This document shows positions 17,357 to 25,792 of a DNA stretch of 64,000 nucleotides, piece after piece (position 1 is the stretch's first letter; each line of letters opens with the position of its first letter). A program made the translations under genes and the position numbers. The stretch is taken from NCBI GenBank assembly GCA_030747075.1, contig JASLLL010000001.1, positions 1-64,000 on the forward strand, in the 5' to 3' direction. Under the pieces are notes generated by a model that made no database searches, was not told where the DNA came from, and saw only the letters and a list, made by a program, of their open reading frames with translations. The DNA comes from Gemmatimonadota bacterium (GTDB lineage: Bacteria; ARS69).

Positions 17357-18363
17357 TGACCCCTGACCCCACCCGCGCCACACCAAAGAGCACTCCTTCG
17401 GCGCGCATCGTGCGTGGGGTTGTCAGTGCCGGACTGCTCGGCTTCCTCTTGTGGCGCGCCGATCTCTCGGGGATCGTGGCCCGCCTTGCCGGAGTTCACG
17501 CGGGGAGCCTCCTTGCGGCATGCGTGCTCCTGCATGTGGACCGTATGCTTCAGGCATGGAAGTGGCGCGGGCTTCTGCTCAGTTCCGGCACCCCGATCCG
17601 GCTGCGTGATGCCATCGCCAACACCTACATGGGCAACTTCGCGGGGCAGTTCCTGCCGTCCGGCGTGGGTGGCGATGTGGCTCGCGTCTTTCTGCTTCGC
17701 AAGATGCGCCTGCCCACCGATGAAGTGGTCGCCTCGATCGCCATGGAGCGCGTCGTCGGGTTTTGCGCGCTCCTCGCCACAGCGTCCGTTGCGGTGCTTG
17801 TGGGAGCCTTCCTCGACGCTCCCGCACCCGAAGGCCTCCCCGGCGGCATCCTCGTCGTATCCGCCATTGCCGCCGCAGGTGCCGTCACCAGTCTTTCCCC
17901 GCGCTTTGAGTCCATCACCACGCGACTCTCCCGGCCGCTGGAACGCTTTCGCCTGCGGGCGCTCGCCGACTCTCTGATTCGCGCCTATCGAAGGTACGCA
18001 GGCCGGAAGCGCGCCGTCACCGTGTACTTCTTCCTATCCATTGTGGAAGTGGCGGCGATGACGCTCGTGACTCATGTCGCCTGCCTGTCGTTGAGCCTCA
18101 AGGTCGGCCTTGTCCCGTTGCTCCTCATTGTCCCGGTGACCCTCGTGTCGATGCGCATCCCCGTCTCCGTGAACGGACTGGGCGTTCGCGAGGGCGTGCT
18201 CGTCTTCACGCTCGGCGCGCTGGGCCACTCCGCGGAAGCGGCACTCGCGCTGTCCGTGACTATGCGGTTCCTGGATCTTGGCGTTTCCGCAATCGGCGGC
18301 CTGCTCTTCTGGACACAACGCGGCGAACAAGACCGCCCGCCTTCCCAAGAGCATCCTCGGTAA
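17356..18363 (+). CDS. LPG-synthase-type transmembrane protein (UPF0104/AglD family)
   Basis: This encodes 335 residues with about eight hydrophobic segments and the family hallmarks LLAACVLLHVDRMLQAWKWR, NTYMGNFAGQFLPSGVGGDV and PVSVNGLGVREGVLVFTLG. These define the membrane domain shared by lysylphosphatidylglycerol synthase/flippase and AglD-like proteins. No cytosolic aminoacyltransferase domain is attached, so it may be a lipid or polyprenol-sugar flippase or glycan-associated membrane protein. It is the last gene of the flippase unit. Its final 104 bp overlap, on the opposite strand, the 3' end of a convergent RND permease gene. Confidence 0.8.
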   Translation: MTPDPTRATPKSTPSARIVRGVVSAGLLGFLLWRADLSGIVARLAGVHAGSLLAACVLLHVDRMLQAWKWRGLLLSSGTPIRLRDAIANTYMGNFAGQFLPSGVGGDVARVFLLRKMRLPTDEVVASIAMERVVGFCALLATASVAVLVGAFLDAPAPEGLPGGILVVSAIAAAGAVTSLSPRFESITTRLSRPLERFRLRALADSLIRAYRRYAGRKRAVTVYFFLSIVEVAAMTLVTHVACLSLSLKVGLVPLLLIVPVTLVSMRIPVSVNGLGVREGVLVFTLGALGHSAEAALALSVTMRFLDLGVSAIGGLLFWTQRGEQDRPPSQEHPR

Positions 18364-21352
18364 TGCACACGGTGGTCGGCAGAAGAAGCGAAGTGAGAAC
18401 CGTCGACACGGCCAGCCCCCCGATCAAGACAAGCGCCATCGAGTAGTAGTAGACCCCACCGAGAGCGGGCTTTCGAACCACGATCGGGATCAGCCCCAGA
18501 AGCGTCGTCGCGGCGGTCATGAGAACGGGCCGCAACCGCTCCGCGCCGCCGCGAAGCATCGAATCGCGGCGGGCCATTCCGCTTCGACGATACCCGTTGA
18601 TGTGCTCGATCATCACGATGCCGTTGTTCACCACTACGCCGAGCAGCAGGAACAGCCCCACCGACGCCGGTTGGTCGAAATCCGTCCCGGTGAAGTACAG
18701 CATCCAGAGTGCGCCCGCCACGGCGAACGGAAGAGAGATCATCAGCGACACAGCCTGACGCGCGGATTCAAAGAGAGAGGCCATCACTCCAAAGATCAAC
18801 CCCAGCGCCAGAAGAAGATTCAGAAAAAACTCCCGCTGGCTTTCGCGCGAATCCCTCCGGAAAGAATCGAAGTCCCATGAATACCCGTACGGGAGAGCCA
18901 TCTCCTCCAGCGCGGCCCGCGCCGCTGCCGCGTGCTCTTCCTTCTGCCCTTCCTCGTAGCGCGCTCCCACCCAGACTCCGGTCACTCGATCGTCGCGCTG
19001 GATGTCGTCCGGTCCCTTCACCACCGCAAACTCCGCAACGCTGGCCAGAGGCACCGGCGCGGCGCCCCCGCGGGGCAAGGGAAGGTCATGCAGGCTGTGG
19101 AGGTTTGTCACTTCTCCTTCGTCGAGCGCAAGTTCCATCTCCACTTCGCCATCTGGGCCGAGGAAGCGAGGAAGCCTGCGGCCGCGAAAGGTGAGCCCCA
19201 CGATCTGGCCGGGTTCGTCCACCGGCACGCCGTAAGCCCGCGCACGATCCCGGTCTATCCTCGTTTCCACCTCCAGCTTTCCGCCGTCGGCGGAGGAGTA
19301 GAAGTCAAAGAGTCCATCCACGCCCTCCAGGAGTTGCCGGGCTTCATCGGCCAGTTCCGCGAGTTTCCCCGTGTCCTCTCCGCGTAGTTGAAATGCAACG
19401 CGCTTCCCGCGATTCCGCTGCCAGAAGGGTCGGCTGTCCTGTACCTGAAGACGCACGCCGGGAATCTTCGGCACGACTTCCTGAAGGCCACGCCGGATGC
19501 GGTTCATTTCCTCTTCGTGCGTATGTCCCTCTTCCATGTAGAGGCGCGTGATCATCCATCGTTCGTTCCAGAAACTGTAGATGGAACGGATGTGGAACTC
19601 CTCGCGATGACCGTCGAGCACCTCTTCCACCCGGTTGATCAAGGCCTCTTTCCGGTCCAGCGGAAGTTCCTCACTCAGGATATAGCGGACGCCGACGAAC
19701 ATCTCGGGCGAACTCACATCGAAGTTCTTCTCGACACCGCGGTACGGAACGACGGCCGAGGCCATCACGGCGATTCCCGCCAGCGGCGCGATCCAGCGAT
19801 GATCCAGCGTGAAGTCGAGAGCGCGGACATAGCGGCGGCGAAGCGCCGACATGAAGCGCGAAGTCCCCGGCAGTGCGGCGGTGCGGGATCGGGCCATTGC
19901 CAGTGGAATGAGCGTCTGGCTGATGAAGAGCGACGCCACGAGGGTGAAGCAGATCGTGAGACCCAGTTCCCGAAGGTAGAGGTTCATCTCATTCGGTCGG
20001 GAGAAGATGATCGGCAGGAAGACGATGATCGATGTCAGGGTCGCCGCCGTGATGGCCACGGACACCTCGCGCGACCCGAAGAGCGCGGCAACACGCCCTG
20101 ACATCCCCTTCTCCCGATACCGGTGGATGTTCTCCATCACGACCACCGCGTTGTCCACGAGCATCCCGATTCCTACAATGAGTCCCAGGAGGGTCAGCGT
20201 GTTGAGCGTGGCCCCCCGCGCCCAGACCACGGCACACGCCGCGATGACGGAGAACGGAATGCACGCCACGACAATCAGCGTCGGTCGAACTCTCCGCAGG
20301 AAGAGAAACAGCATGATGGACGCGAGAATCCCGCCCAGAACACCGGTGTGCCGGAGGTCGGCCAGCGTCTTTCGTATCTCCTTCCCCTGATCTTCCCAGA
20401 CAAGGAAACGAATCCCCGACAGATCCGGGTCCGCGTCCATGGCAGCGACACGCGCGCGAATCTCTTCGCTGATGGTGACCGTGTTCGCGCTCGGTTCTTT
20501 CGTGACACTCACGCCGATGGCAAACTGCCGGTCGAGATGCCGCCCGTATTCCAGGGGCGGCTCTGCAAAGGTCACAACCGCGACATCCTCCAGCCGGATT
20601 CCGGACGCGGAAACGGCCACCTGACGAATCTCGTCGATCTCTCGGAAACGCCCCAGGCTGCGCAGCAGGATCCGGCGATCTCCCTTGCGCACCACGCCCA
20701 GCGCACGATCCTGGTTGTTCTCCGCCAGTGCCGACATGACCTCGCGAATGTCCACGCGGTGTCGGGAAAGCGCGTCCAGTCGCAGGTCGATTCGGACTTC
20801 GCGGGGGTTCACGCCATCCAGCGTCACCTGAGCCACACCGGCGATTCGCTCCAGTGGACGAACGATCTTCCGTTCCAGAAGTTCGTAATCGCGACTCAGA
20901 TCCCGAGCGGAGGAGATCCGTCCCTCCATGATCGTCTCGCCCGTTTCCCGGGGATTCCAGTGGGGCGAGATCTGCAGTCGCTCCAGATCGTCCGGGAGAT
21001 CGTCCCGCATCCGGTCCACGCGTTCCCGAATCTCCGCACGCGCGGCATCCAGATCCGTTCCCCATCGGAAGGTGACATTCACGCGACCGCCCTGTTGATC
21101 GCAGCGGGACCAGACTCGTTCCAGCCCTTTCAGCGAGCCGAGTTCTTCTTCCAGCGGACGGATGATGTTCCGCTCCACCGTCTCCGGCGACGCGTTGGGG
21201 TACTCGGCAATCACATAGAGCGCGGGGCGCTCCACTTCCGGCATGAACGCCAGCGGGAGCCTCGCGATGGCGAGAAGTCCGAGAACAAGAATCGAGACGA
21301 GCAGCATTGCGGTCGTGACGGGTCGGCGAATGGCCAGTTCGGGAAGCGTCAC
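18260..21352 (-). CDS. RND efflux permease, second of a two-permease cassette
   Basis: This encodes 1030 residues from the GTG at 21352, which overlaps the upstream permease's stop by 4 bp (GTGA). Longer ATG-started readings run through the upstream gene in the wrong frame. The N-terminus LPELAIRRPVTTAMLLVSIL is the classical RND start. Twelve transmembrane helices and two porter loops are expected. The TM4 segment LIVGIGMLVDNAVVVMENIH has a single Asp (VDN) where HAE1 pumps have a pair. Together with the neighbouring 1029-residue permease and one adaptor it could form a hetero-oligomeric pump like MdtBC (inference). Its last 104 bp overlap the convergent LPG-synthase-type gene. Confidence 0.92.
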   Translation of the reverse strand: MTLPELAIRRPVTTAMLLVSILVLGLLAIARLPLAFMPEVERPALYVIAEYPNASPETVERNIIRPLEEELGSLKGLERVWSRCDQQGGRVNVTFRWGTDLDAARAEIRERVDRMRDDLPDDLERLQISPHWNPRETGETIMEGRISSARDLSRDYELLERKIVRPLERIAGVAQVTLDGVNPREVRIDLRLDALSRHRVDIREVMSALAENNQDRALGVVRKGDRRILLRSLGRFREIDEIRQVAVSASGIRLEDVAVVTFAEPPLEYGRHLDRQFAIGVSVTKEPSANTVTISEEIRARVAAMDADPDLSGIRFLVWEDQGKEIRKTLADLRHTGVLGGILASIMLFLFLRRVRPTLIVVACIPFSVIAACAVVWARGATLNTLTLLGLIVGIGMLVDNAVVVMENIHRYREKGMSGRVAALFGSREVSVAITAATLTSIIVFLPIIFSRPNEMNLYLRELGLTICFTLVASLFISQTLIPLAMARSRTAALPGTSRFMSALRRRYVRALDFTLDHRWIAPLAGIAVMASAVVPYRGVEKNFDVSSPEMFVGVRYILSEELPLDRKEALINRVEEVLDGHREEFHIRSIYSFWNERWMITRLYMEEGHTHEEEMNRIRRGLQEVVPKIPGVRLQVQDSRPFWQRNRGKRVAFQLRGEDTGKLAELADEARQLLEGVDGLFDFYSSADGGKLEVETRIDRDRARAYGVPVDEPGQIVGLTFRGRRLPRFLGPDGEVEMELALDEGEVTNLHSLHDLPLPRGGAAPVPLASVAEFAVVKGPDDIQRDDRVTGVWVGARYEEGQKEEHAAAARAALEEMALPYGYSWDFDSFRRDSRESQREFFLNLLLALGLIFGVMASLFESARQAVSLMISLPFAVAGALWMLYFTGTDFDQPASVGLFLLLGVVVNNGIVMIEHINGYRRSGMARRDSMLRGGAERLRPVLMTAATTLLGLIPIVVRKPALGGVYYYSMALVLIGGLAVSTVLTSLLLPTTVCITEDALGKAGGLVRRVVSRRAGRRLRKRQDPGTA

Positions 21353-24300
21353 GACGCGGCCTCGGGCGTCCCGGCCTCCGCCGCGGCCAGCTCCGCGGCC
21401 AGGTCCCCTTCTTCGGATACGCGCCCGGGTACCGTCAGGTAGAGAGCCGGAATCACCGCCAGCGTCAGGAGGGTTCCCACCGCCAACCCGGCGATCACGA
21501 CCATGGCCAGCGGGGCGCGAAGTTCCGACCCTTCGCCGAAGCTCACCGCCATCGGCACGAGTCCCAGCACGGTAGTCAGCGTGGTCATCACAATCGGGCG
21601 CAGACGCACAAGCGCCGCCTCCACCACCGCTTCCCGCGTCTCCATACCCTGACGACGGTTCCGGTTGATGGCGTCCACCAGCACGATGGCGTTGTTCACC
21701 ACCACCCCGGCAAGGAAGATCGTCCCCAGGAGCGAGATCACATTCAGCGTATGACCGCCCAGTCCCAGCCCCGCCACAATGCCCACCAGAGCCAGCGGCA
21801 ATGTAAAGAGAATCAGAAGTGGATGGAGCAGGTTCTCGAAAGTCCCGGCCATCACGAGATAGACCAGGAAGACCGCCAGCAGAAGCGCGAACCGCAGGCT
21901 GTCGAAGGAGACGCTCATCTCTCGATTCTGGCCGCCTTCCTCCCACGAGATCCCGGCCGGGGGCGGAAACGCGCGCACGACTCCGGCCAGGTCTTCCGAC
22001 ACGGCACCCAGACTCCGGCCTGACACCTCTCCGGCAAGGATCGCCGCGCGACCCTGCTGAATCCGGTGAATCTCAGATGGACCCCGCGCCGCTTCCAGTT
22101 CCGCGACTGCGGAGAGCTTGATCGGAATGCCGCCACGCTCGCTGACGATCAGGTTCTCGATGTCTTCGATGCTGTCCCGGTCAATCTCTCGGTTTCGCAT
22201 CCTGATGTCGATGTGTCTCTCCGCCTCCCGGAATCGAGACGCGACGGTTCCCATGACGCGGTGGTGGAGCGCGTCAGAGACATCTCGAACGGTCAGTCCG
22301 AGCGAAGCCAGCCTGTCGCGATCGAAGACCACCGACAGTTCCGGGTTCCCGGATTCAAGCGAACTTCGCGCGTCGACAAAGCCGGGGATCGCCTCCGCCC
22401 GGGGAAGCAGTTCGGAAAGATATGCGGCGAGCGCGTCCAGATCCTCCCCGTGAAACACCAGTTCGACCGGCGTACTCAGACTGAAGAAGGACGGTCGCGC
22501 CAGCCGGGTTGAAAGGTCCGGGATTGCGGCATACTGCTCGCGAAGGTGTGCCGCGGCGAGAGCCTCTGCGTCCGAGTCGGTTCGATTCTCCATCACGACA
22601 TCCACTTGCCCCAGATTCTCGTCCTGCGTCTTCATGGAAAGCCCGCCCGCCACAAGGCGGCTTCCCACGCTGGAGAACACTCGCGCCACGCCCGGTTCCG
22701 CGCGGGCCGCTTCTTCCATGGACGCCATCACCCGGTCCGTCACCGTGAGCGGCGTCCCCTCGGGAAGAGTGACCTCAAAGTGGAACTCTCCCTCCGTCAG
22801 TTCGGGGACCAGCTCGCGCCCGAGCCGGGGCACGATCGCCACGGCCGCGAGGAACAGCAGAGACGCGACGCCAAGCGTCAGCCCCCGCCGGTCGAGGACC
22901 GCGTGAAGGAAGCGCTCGTACGCCCGGGTGCCGCGGCCTCTCCCTCTCGTGTGGCCCGCCTTCGCGCTCCCTCCGCCGCCGAGCGAAGACAGCATGGGGA
23001 TCACCGTCAACGCAACGACCAGCGACGCCACGAGGCTCGCTGTGACCGTCAGTGCCTGATCGCGGAAGAGTTGCCCGGCAATGCCCTCTACGAAGACGAT
23101 CGGCAGGAACACCGCCACCGTCGTCAACACGGATGCCGCCACCGCGCCGCCCACCTCGCAGGTGCCTTCGATGGCGGCGGCAGCACGGGAGAGACCGTCC
23201 GCGCGCTTTCGGTGGATCGCCTCCAGCACAACAATCGACGCATCCACCAGCATACCGATCCCGAGCGTCAGCCCCCCCAGCGACATGATGTTCAGCGACA
23301 CGCCCATGCGGTACATCAGGATGAAGGTCACCACGATGGACAGCGGAATGGATGTGGCAATCACCAGTGTGGGGCGAGCATCGCGCAGGAAGAAGAACAA
23401 GACCGCAATCGCCAGAAGGCCGCCGAGAAGAAGCGCGCCCCGCACCTCCCGAATCGATCGGCGAATGAAGCGAGCCTGATCGAACAGGACGACCACTTCC
23501 ATGCCGTCCGGCAAGGCCTCTTCGATCAGGGCGATCTTCTCCCGCACCGACGCCGACACGGCGACCGCATTCCCGTCGCCCTCTTTGTGCACGGCAATCT
23601 CCACCGACTCGCGCCCGTCCACGCGAGTGATCTCCTCACGATCCTTCGATCCGCGCACCACCTCGGCGACATCCCGGAGACGCACCACCGCGCCCCCTGA
23701 TCCGGAGACCGCCAACTCCCCGATCTCCTCCACAGTCTCGTACTCGTTCAGCGTTCGCACAAGGTAGCGGCTTTCCTTCGATTCCAGCGCGCCGCCCGGT
23801 TGGTTCACATTGGACGCCGCAAGCACCCGCGCCACCTCGGACGGCTCCACACCGAGTGCGGCCAGTCGCCCCTGGCGGAGGTCCACGCGAATCTCCTCCT
23901 CCAGACCGCCCTTGATCCGCGCGGCCGCCACGCCGGGAATCGTCTCCAGTGACTCCTTCACCTCTTCCTCCGCCACCCGGCGCAGGAACGCGAGATCGTC
24001 CGATCCCGTGAGTGCCATCCGCATCACGGGATCGAGCGCGGGGTCGTATCGGAGCACGATGGGGTCTTCCACTTCCTCCGGGAGTTGAAGGCGATCCAGC
24101 TTTTCGCGAACATCCATGGAGAGTTCGTCCATGTCCGCCCCCCAGCCGAACTCCAGCGTCACCTCCGATACGCCGGACCGGGAGATGGAGTGAATCTCAC
24201 GCAATCCGCGCATGACGCCCACCGTCTCTTCGACCGGGCGTGTCACGAGGTACTCCACTTCCGCGGGCGCGGTATCCGGGTACTCCGTGCGGACGGTGAT

Positions 24301-24438
24301 GGACGGGTAGGTGATGTCGGGAAGGAGATCCAGCGGGAGACGGGAGAATCCCACCACGCCGAACGCGGTCGCCGCGAGCGCCACCATGAGCACCGTGACG
24401 CGCCGGGTCACCGCCGTGCGAACAACCCCGCGAATCAT
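21349..24438 (-). CDS. RND efflux permease, first of a two-permease cassette
   Basis: This encodes 1029 residues. It starts MIRGVVRTAVTRRVTVLM, the usual N-terminal amphipathic and TM1 segment. The porter loop carries LPLDLLPDITYPSITVRTEY and TAPAEVEYLVTRPVEETVG, diagnostic for the family. TM4 reads LTLGIGMLVDASIVVLEAIH, with one Asp. It overlaps the adaptor's stop by 4 bp upstream and the next permease by 4 bp downstream. It is clearly a different subfamily from the permease at 4791-7985. No outer-membrane factor gene is present in this cassette, so the OMF of the first operon or one elsewhere would be needed. Confidence 0.93.
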   Translation of the reverse strand: MIRGVVRTAVTRRVTVLMVALAATAFGVVGFSRLPLDLLPDITYPSITVRTEYPDTAPAEVEYLVTRPVEETVGVMRGLREIHSISRSGVSEVTLEFGWGADMDELSMDVREKLDRLQLPEEVEDPIVLRYDPALDPVMRMALTGSDDLAFLRRVAEEEVKESLETIPGVAAARIKGGLEEEIRVDLRQGRLAALGVEPSEVARVLAASNVNQPGGALESKESRYLVRTLNEYETVEEIGELAVSGSGGAVVRLRDVAEVVRGSKDREEITRVDGRESVEIAVHKEGDGNAVAVSASVREKIALIEEALPDGMEVVVLFDQARFIRRSIREVRGALLLGGLLAIAVLFFFLRDARPTLVIATSIPLSIVVTFILMYRMGVSLNIMSLGGLTLGIGMLVDASIVVLEAIHRKRADGLSRAAAAIEGTCEVGGAVAASVLTTVAVFLPIVFVEGIAGQLFRDQALTVTASLVASLVVALTVIPMLSSLGGGGSAKAGHTRGRGRGTRAYERFLHAVLDRRGLTLGVASLLFLAAVAIVPRLGRELVPELTEGEFHFEVTLPEGTPLTVTDRVMASMEEAARAEPGVARVFSSVGSRLVAGGLSMKTQDENLGQVDVVMENRTDSDAEALAAAHLREQYAAIPDLSTRLARPSFFSLSTPVELVFHGEDLDALAAYLSELLPRAEAIPGFVDARSSLESGNPELSVVFDRDRLASLGLTVRDVSDALHHRVMGTVASRFREAERHIDIRMRNREIDRDSIEDIENLIVSERGGIPIKLSAVAELEAARGPSEIHRIQQGRAAILAGEVSGRSLGAVSEDLAGVVRAFPPPAGISWEEGGQNREMSVSFDSLRFALLLAVFLVYLVMAGTFENLLHPLLILFTLPLALVGIVAGLGLGGHTLNVISLLGTIFLAGVVVNNAIVLVDAINRNRRQGMETREAVVEAALVRLRPIVMTTLTTVLGLVPMAVSFGEGSELRAPLAMVVIAGLAVGTLLTLAVIPALYLTVPGRVSEEGDLAAELAAAEAGTPEAAS

Positions 24439-25556
24439 GAGGATTCCGGCGCTTCCGGGATCTCAACCGGCGCGCCGTCTTTGAGCTTGCGCTGCCCCTT
24501 CACGACAACGCGTTCTCCTTCGGCCACGCCTTCGGTAAGTTCGGTGTCGTCCCCTTCGACGAATCCGGTCGTCACGGTCCGGCGCACGGCCGTGCCGTCT
24601 TCCACCACAAAGACCACGCTCTCCCCTCGATCTTCAAAGACCGCGATCGAAGGAACGATGAGTGTGTTCTCGTGACGCGCCGTCACAATCCGTACCCGCG
24701 CGAAATCGCCGGGGCGCACGGATTCGGGCGCTTCGTGAATCTCCGCGGTCACTTTCACCGTTCCGGAAGTCGGGTCCACCACAGGACTGACCAGGTGGAC
24801 GACCCCACGGAGCGGTTCGGAACAGCCGTCGACCGAAAGCTCGATCTCCTGCGCCTCCGCCACGCTCCCCATCCTCGTCGCGGGGATGTGAATGCGTGCC
24901 AGCAGCGGGTCTGTGTCCATCATCGCAAAGAGCGGCGTCCCGACGGCCACATTCGCGCCGAGATCCGTGAGTCGCGCCGTGACCTTCCCCGTGAACGGCG
25001 CGCGCACGCGTGTCCAGGACAGTTCGAGCCCGGCGCGATCACGCTCGGCCTGTGCCAGCGCCAGCGTATTCTCCGCGGTCTCGAACTCCTCATCGGAGAG
25101 AATCCCCGCCTCTCGCATGGCATCCCGCCGACGGTGCTCCGCCCGCGCCTTCTCCACCCCCAGTTCCGCCTGCCTCAGGCGGAGTACCGCATCGTCGTCC
25201 TCCAGACGCAGCAGTTCGTCACCTGCCGCGACCTCATCCCCCTCCTCATGGAAGACCTCCCGCACCACGCCCGTGGCCCGCGCCCAGATCTCCGCATGGC
25301 TCTCGGCGGCCAGCGTCGTGGTGGATGCGTGATAAGCGGACACCGTTCCGACTCGCGCCAGCTCCACCGCCACCGGTACGCTCTCCCCGCCGCCCGGACG
25401 CTTGCCGCGGCCTCCCTTCCTCTGCGCCCCGTGCTTTTCAACGGCCGGGGACTCTTCAGCCGCGTCTTCCCCCCCACATCCGGGGAACACAAGCAGAAGC
25501 GACAGCCCGACAGCAAACGGAAGTGTGACGGCGAAAGTGCGAAGAAAATGTCTCAT
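24435..25556 (-). CDS. RND periplasmic adaptor lipoprotein
   Basis: This encodes 373 residues from the ATG at 25556; an earlier in-frame start only adds residues before the signal peptide. MRHFLRTFAVTLPFAVGLSL leads to the lipobox LVFPGC, so the mature protein is lipid-anchored. A linker rich in Lys/Arg/Gly follows. Lipoyl halves bracket a short helical hairpin (LRLEDDDAVLRLRQAELGVE; VRAPFTGKVTARLTDLGANV), and the C-terminal domain includes RVVVKGQRKLKDGAPVEI. It is an HlyD/AcrA-type adaptor and the first gene of the two-permease cassette. It is divergent from the S9 peptidase across a 236-bp gap in which I see no clear promoter pair. Confidence 0.92.
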   Translation of the reverse strand: MRHFLRTFAVTLPFAVGLSLLLVFPGCGGEDAAEESPAVEKHGAQRKGGRGKRPGGGESVPVAVELARVGTVSAYHASTTTLAAESHAEIWARATGVVREVFHEEGDEVAAGDELLRLEDDDAVLRLRQAELGVEKARAEHRRRDAMREAGILSDEEFETAENTLALAQAERDRAGLELSWTRVRAPFTGKVTARLTDLGANVAVGTPLFAMMDTDPLLARIHIPATRMGSVAEAQEIELSVDGCSEPLRGVVHLVSPVVDPTSGTVKVTAEIHEAPESVRPGDFARVRIVTARHENTLIVPSIAVFEDRGESVVFVVEDGTAVRRTVTTGFVEGDDTELTEGVAEGERVVVKGQRKLKDGAPVEIPEAPESS

Positions 25557-25792
25557 GGCGGACCTTGTTGTTCCCGGGAAGCAGGTGGCAGACGGCGCGA
25601 CATCAGGCGGGAGGAGCCGAATCACGCAGTCCGTGCACAGGCGGACCCGATGAGCCTAGCAGATCGGACCGAACCGGCCAATCGAATGCGCCGCAAGGCA
25701 AGCGCGATCCGGGCTTGATCTTCCGATTCCCCCCGCTCATTCTGGCGCGAGGATCGCAGCATCAGGCCGTTCACTCTGGAGGGGAGCCACTC

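Noticed and set aside
21353-21946. N-terminal extension of the second permease to an upstream start
   Set aside because: It lies inside the preceding permease gene in a different frame; the GTG at 21352 gives the standard RND N-terminus and a GTGA overlap.
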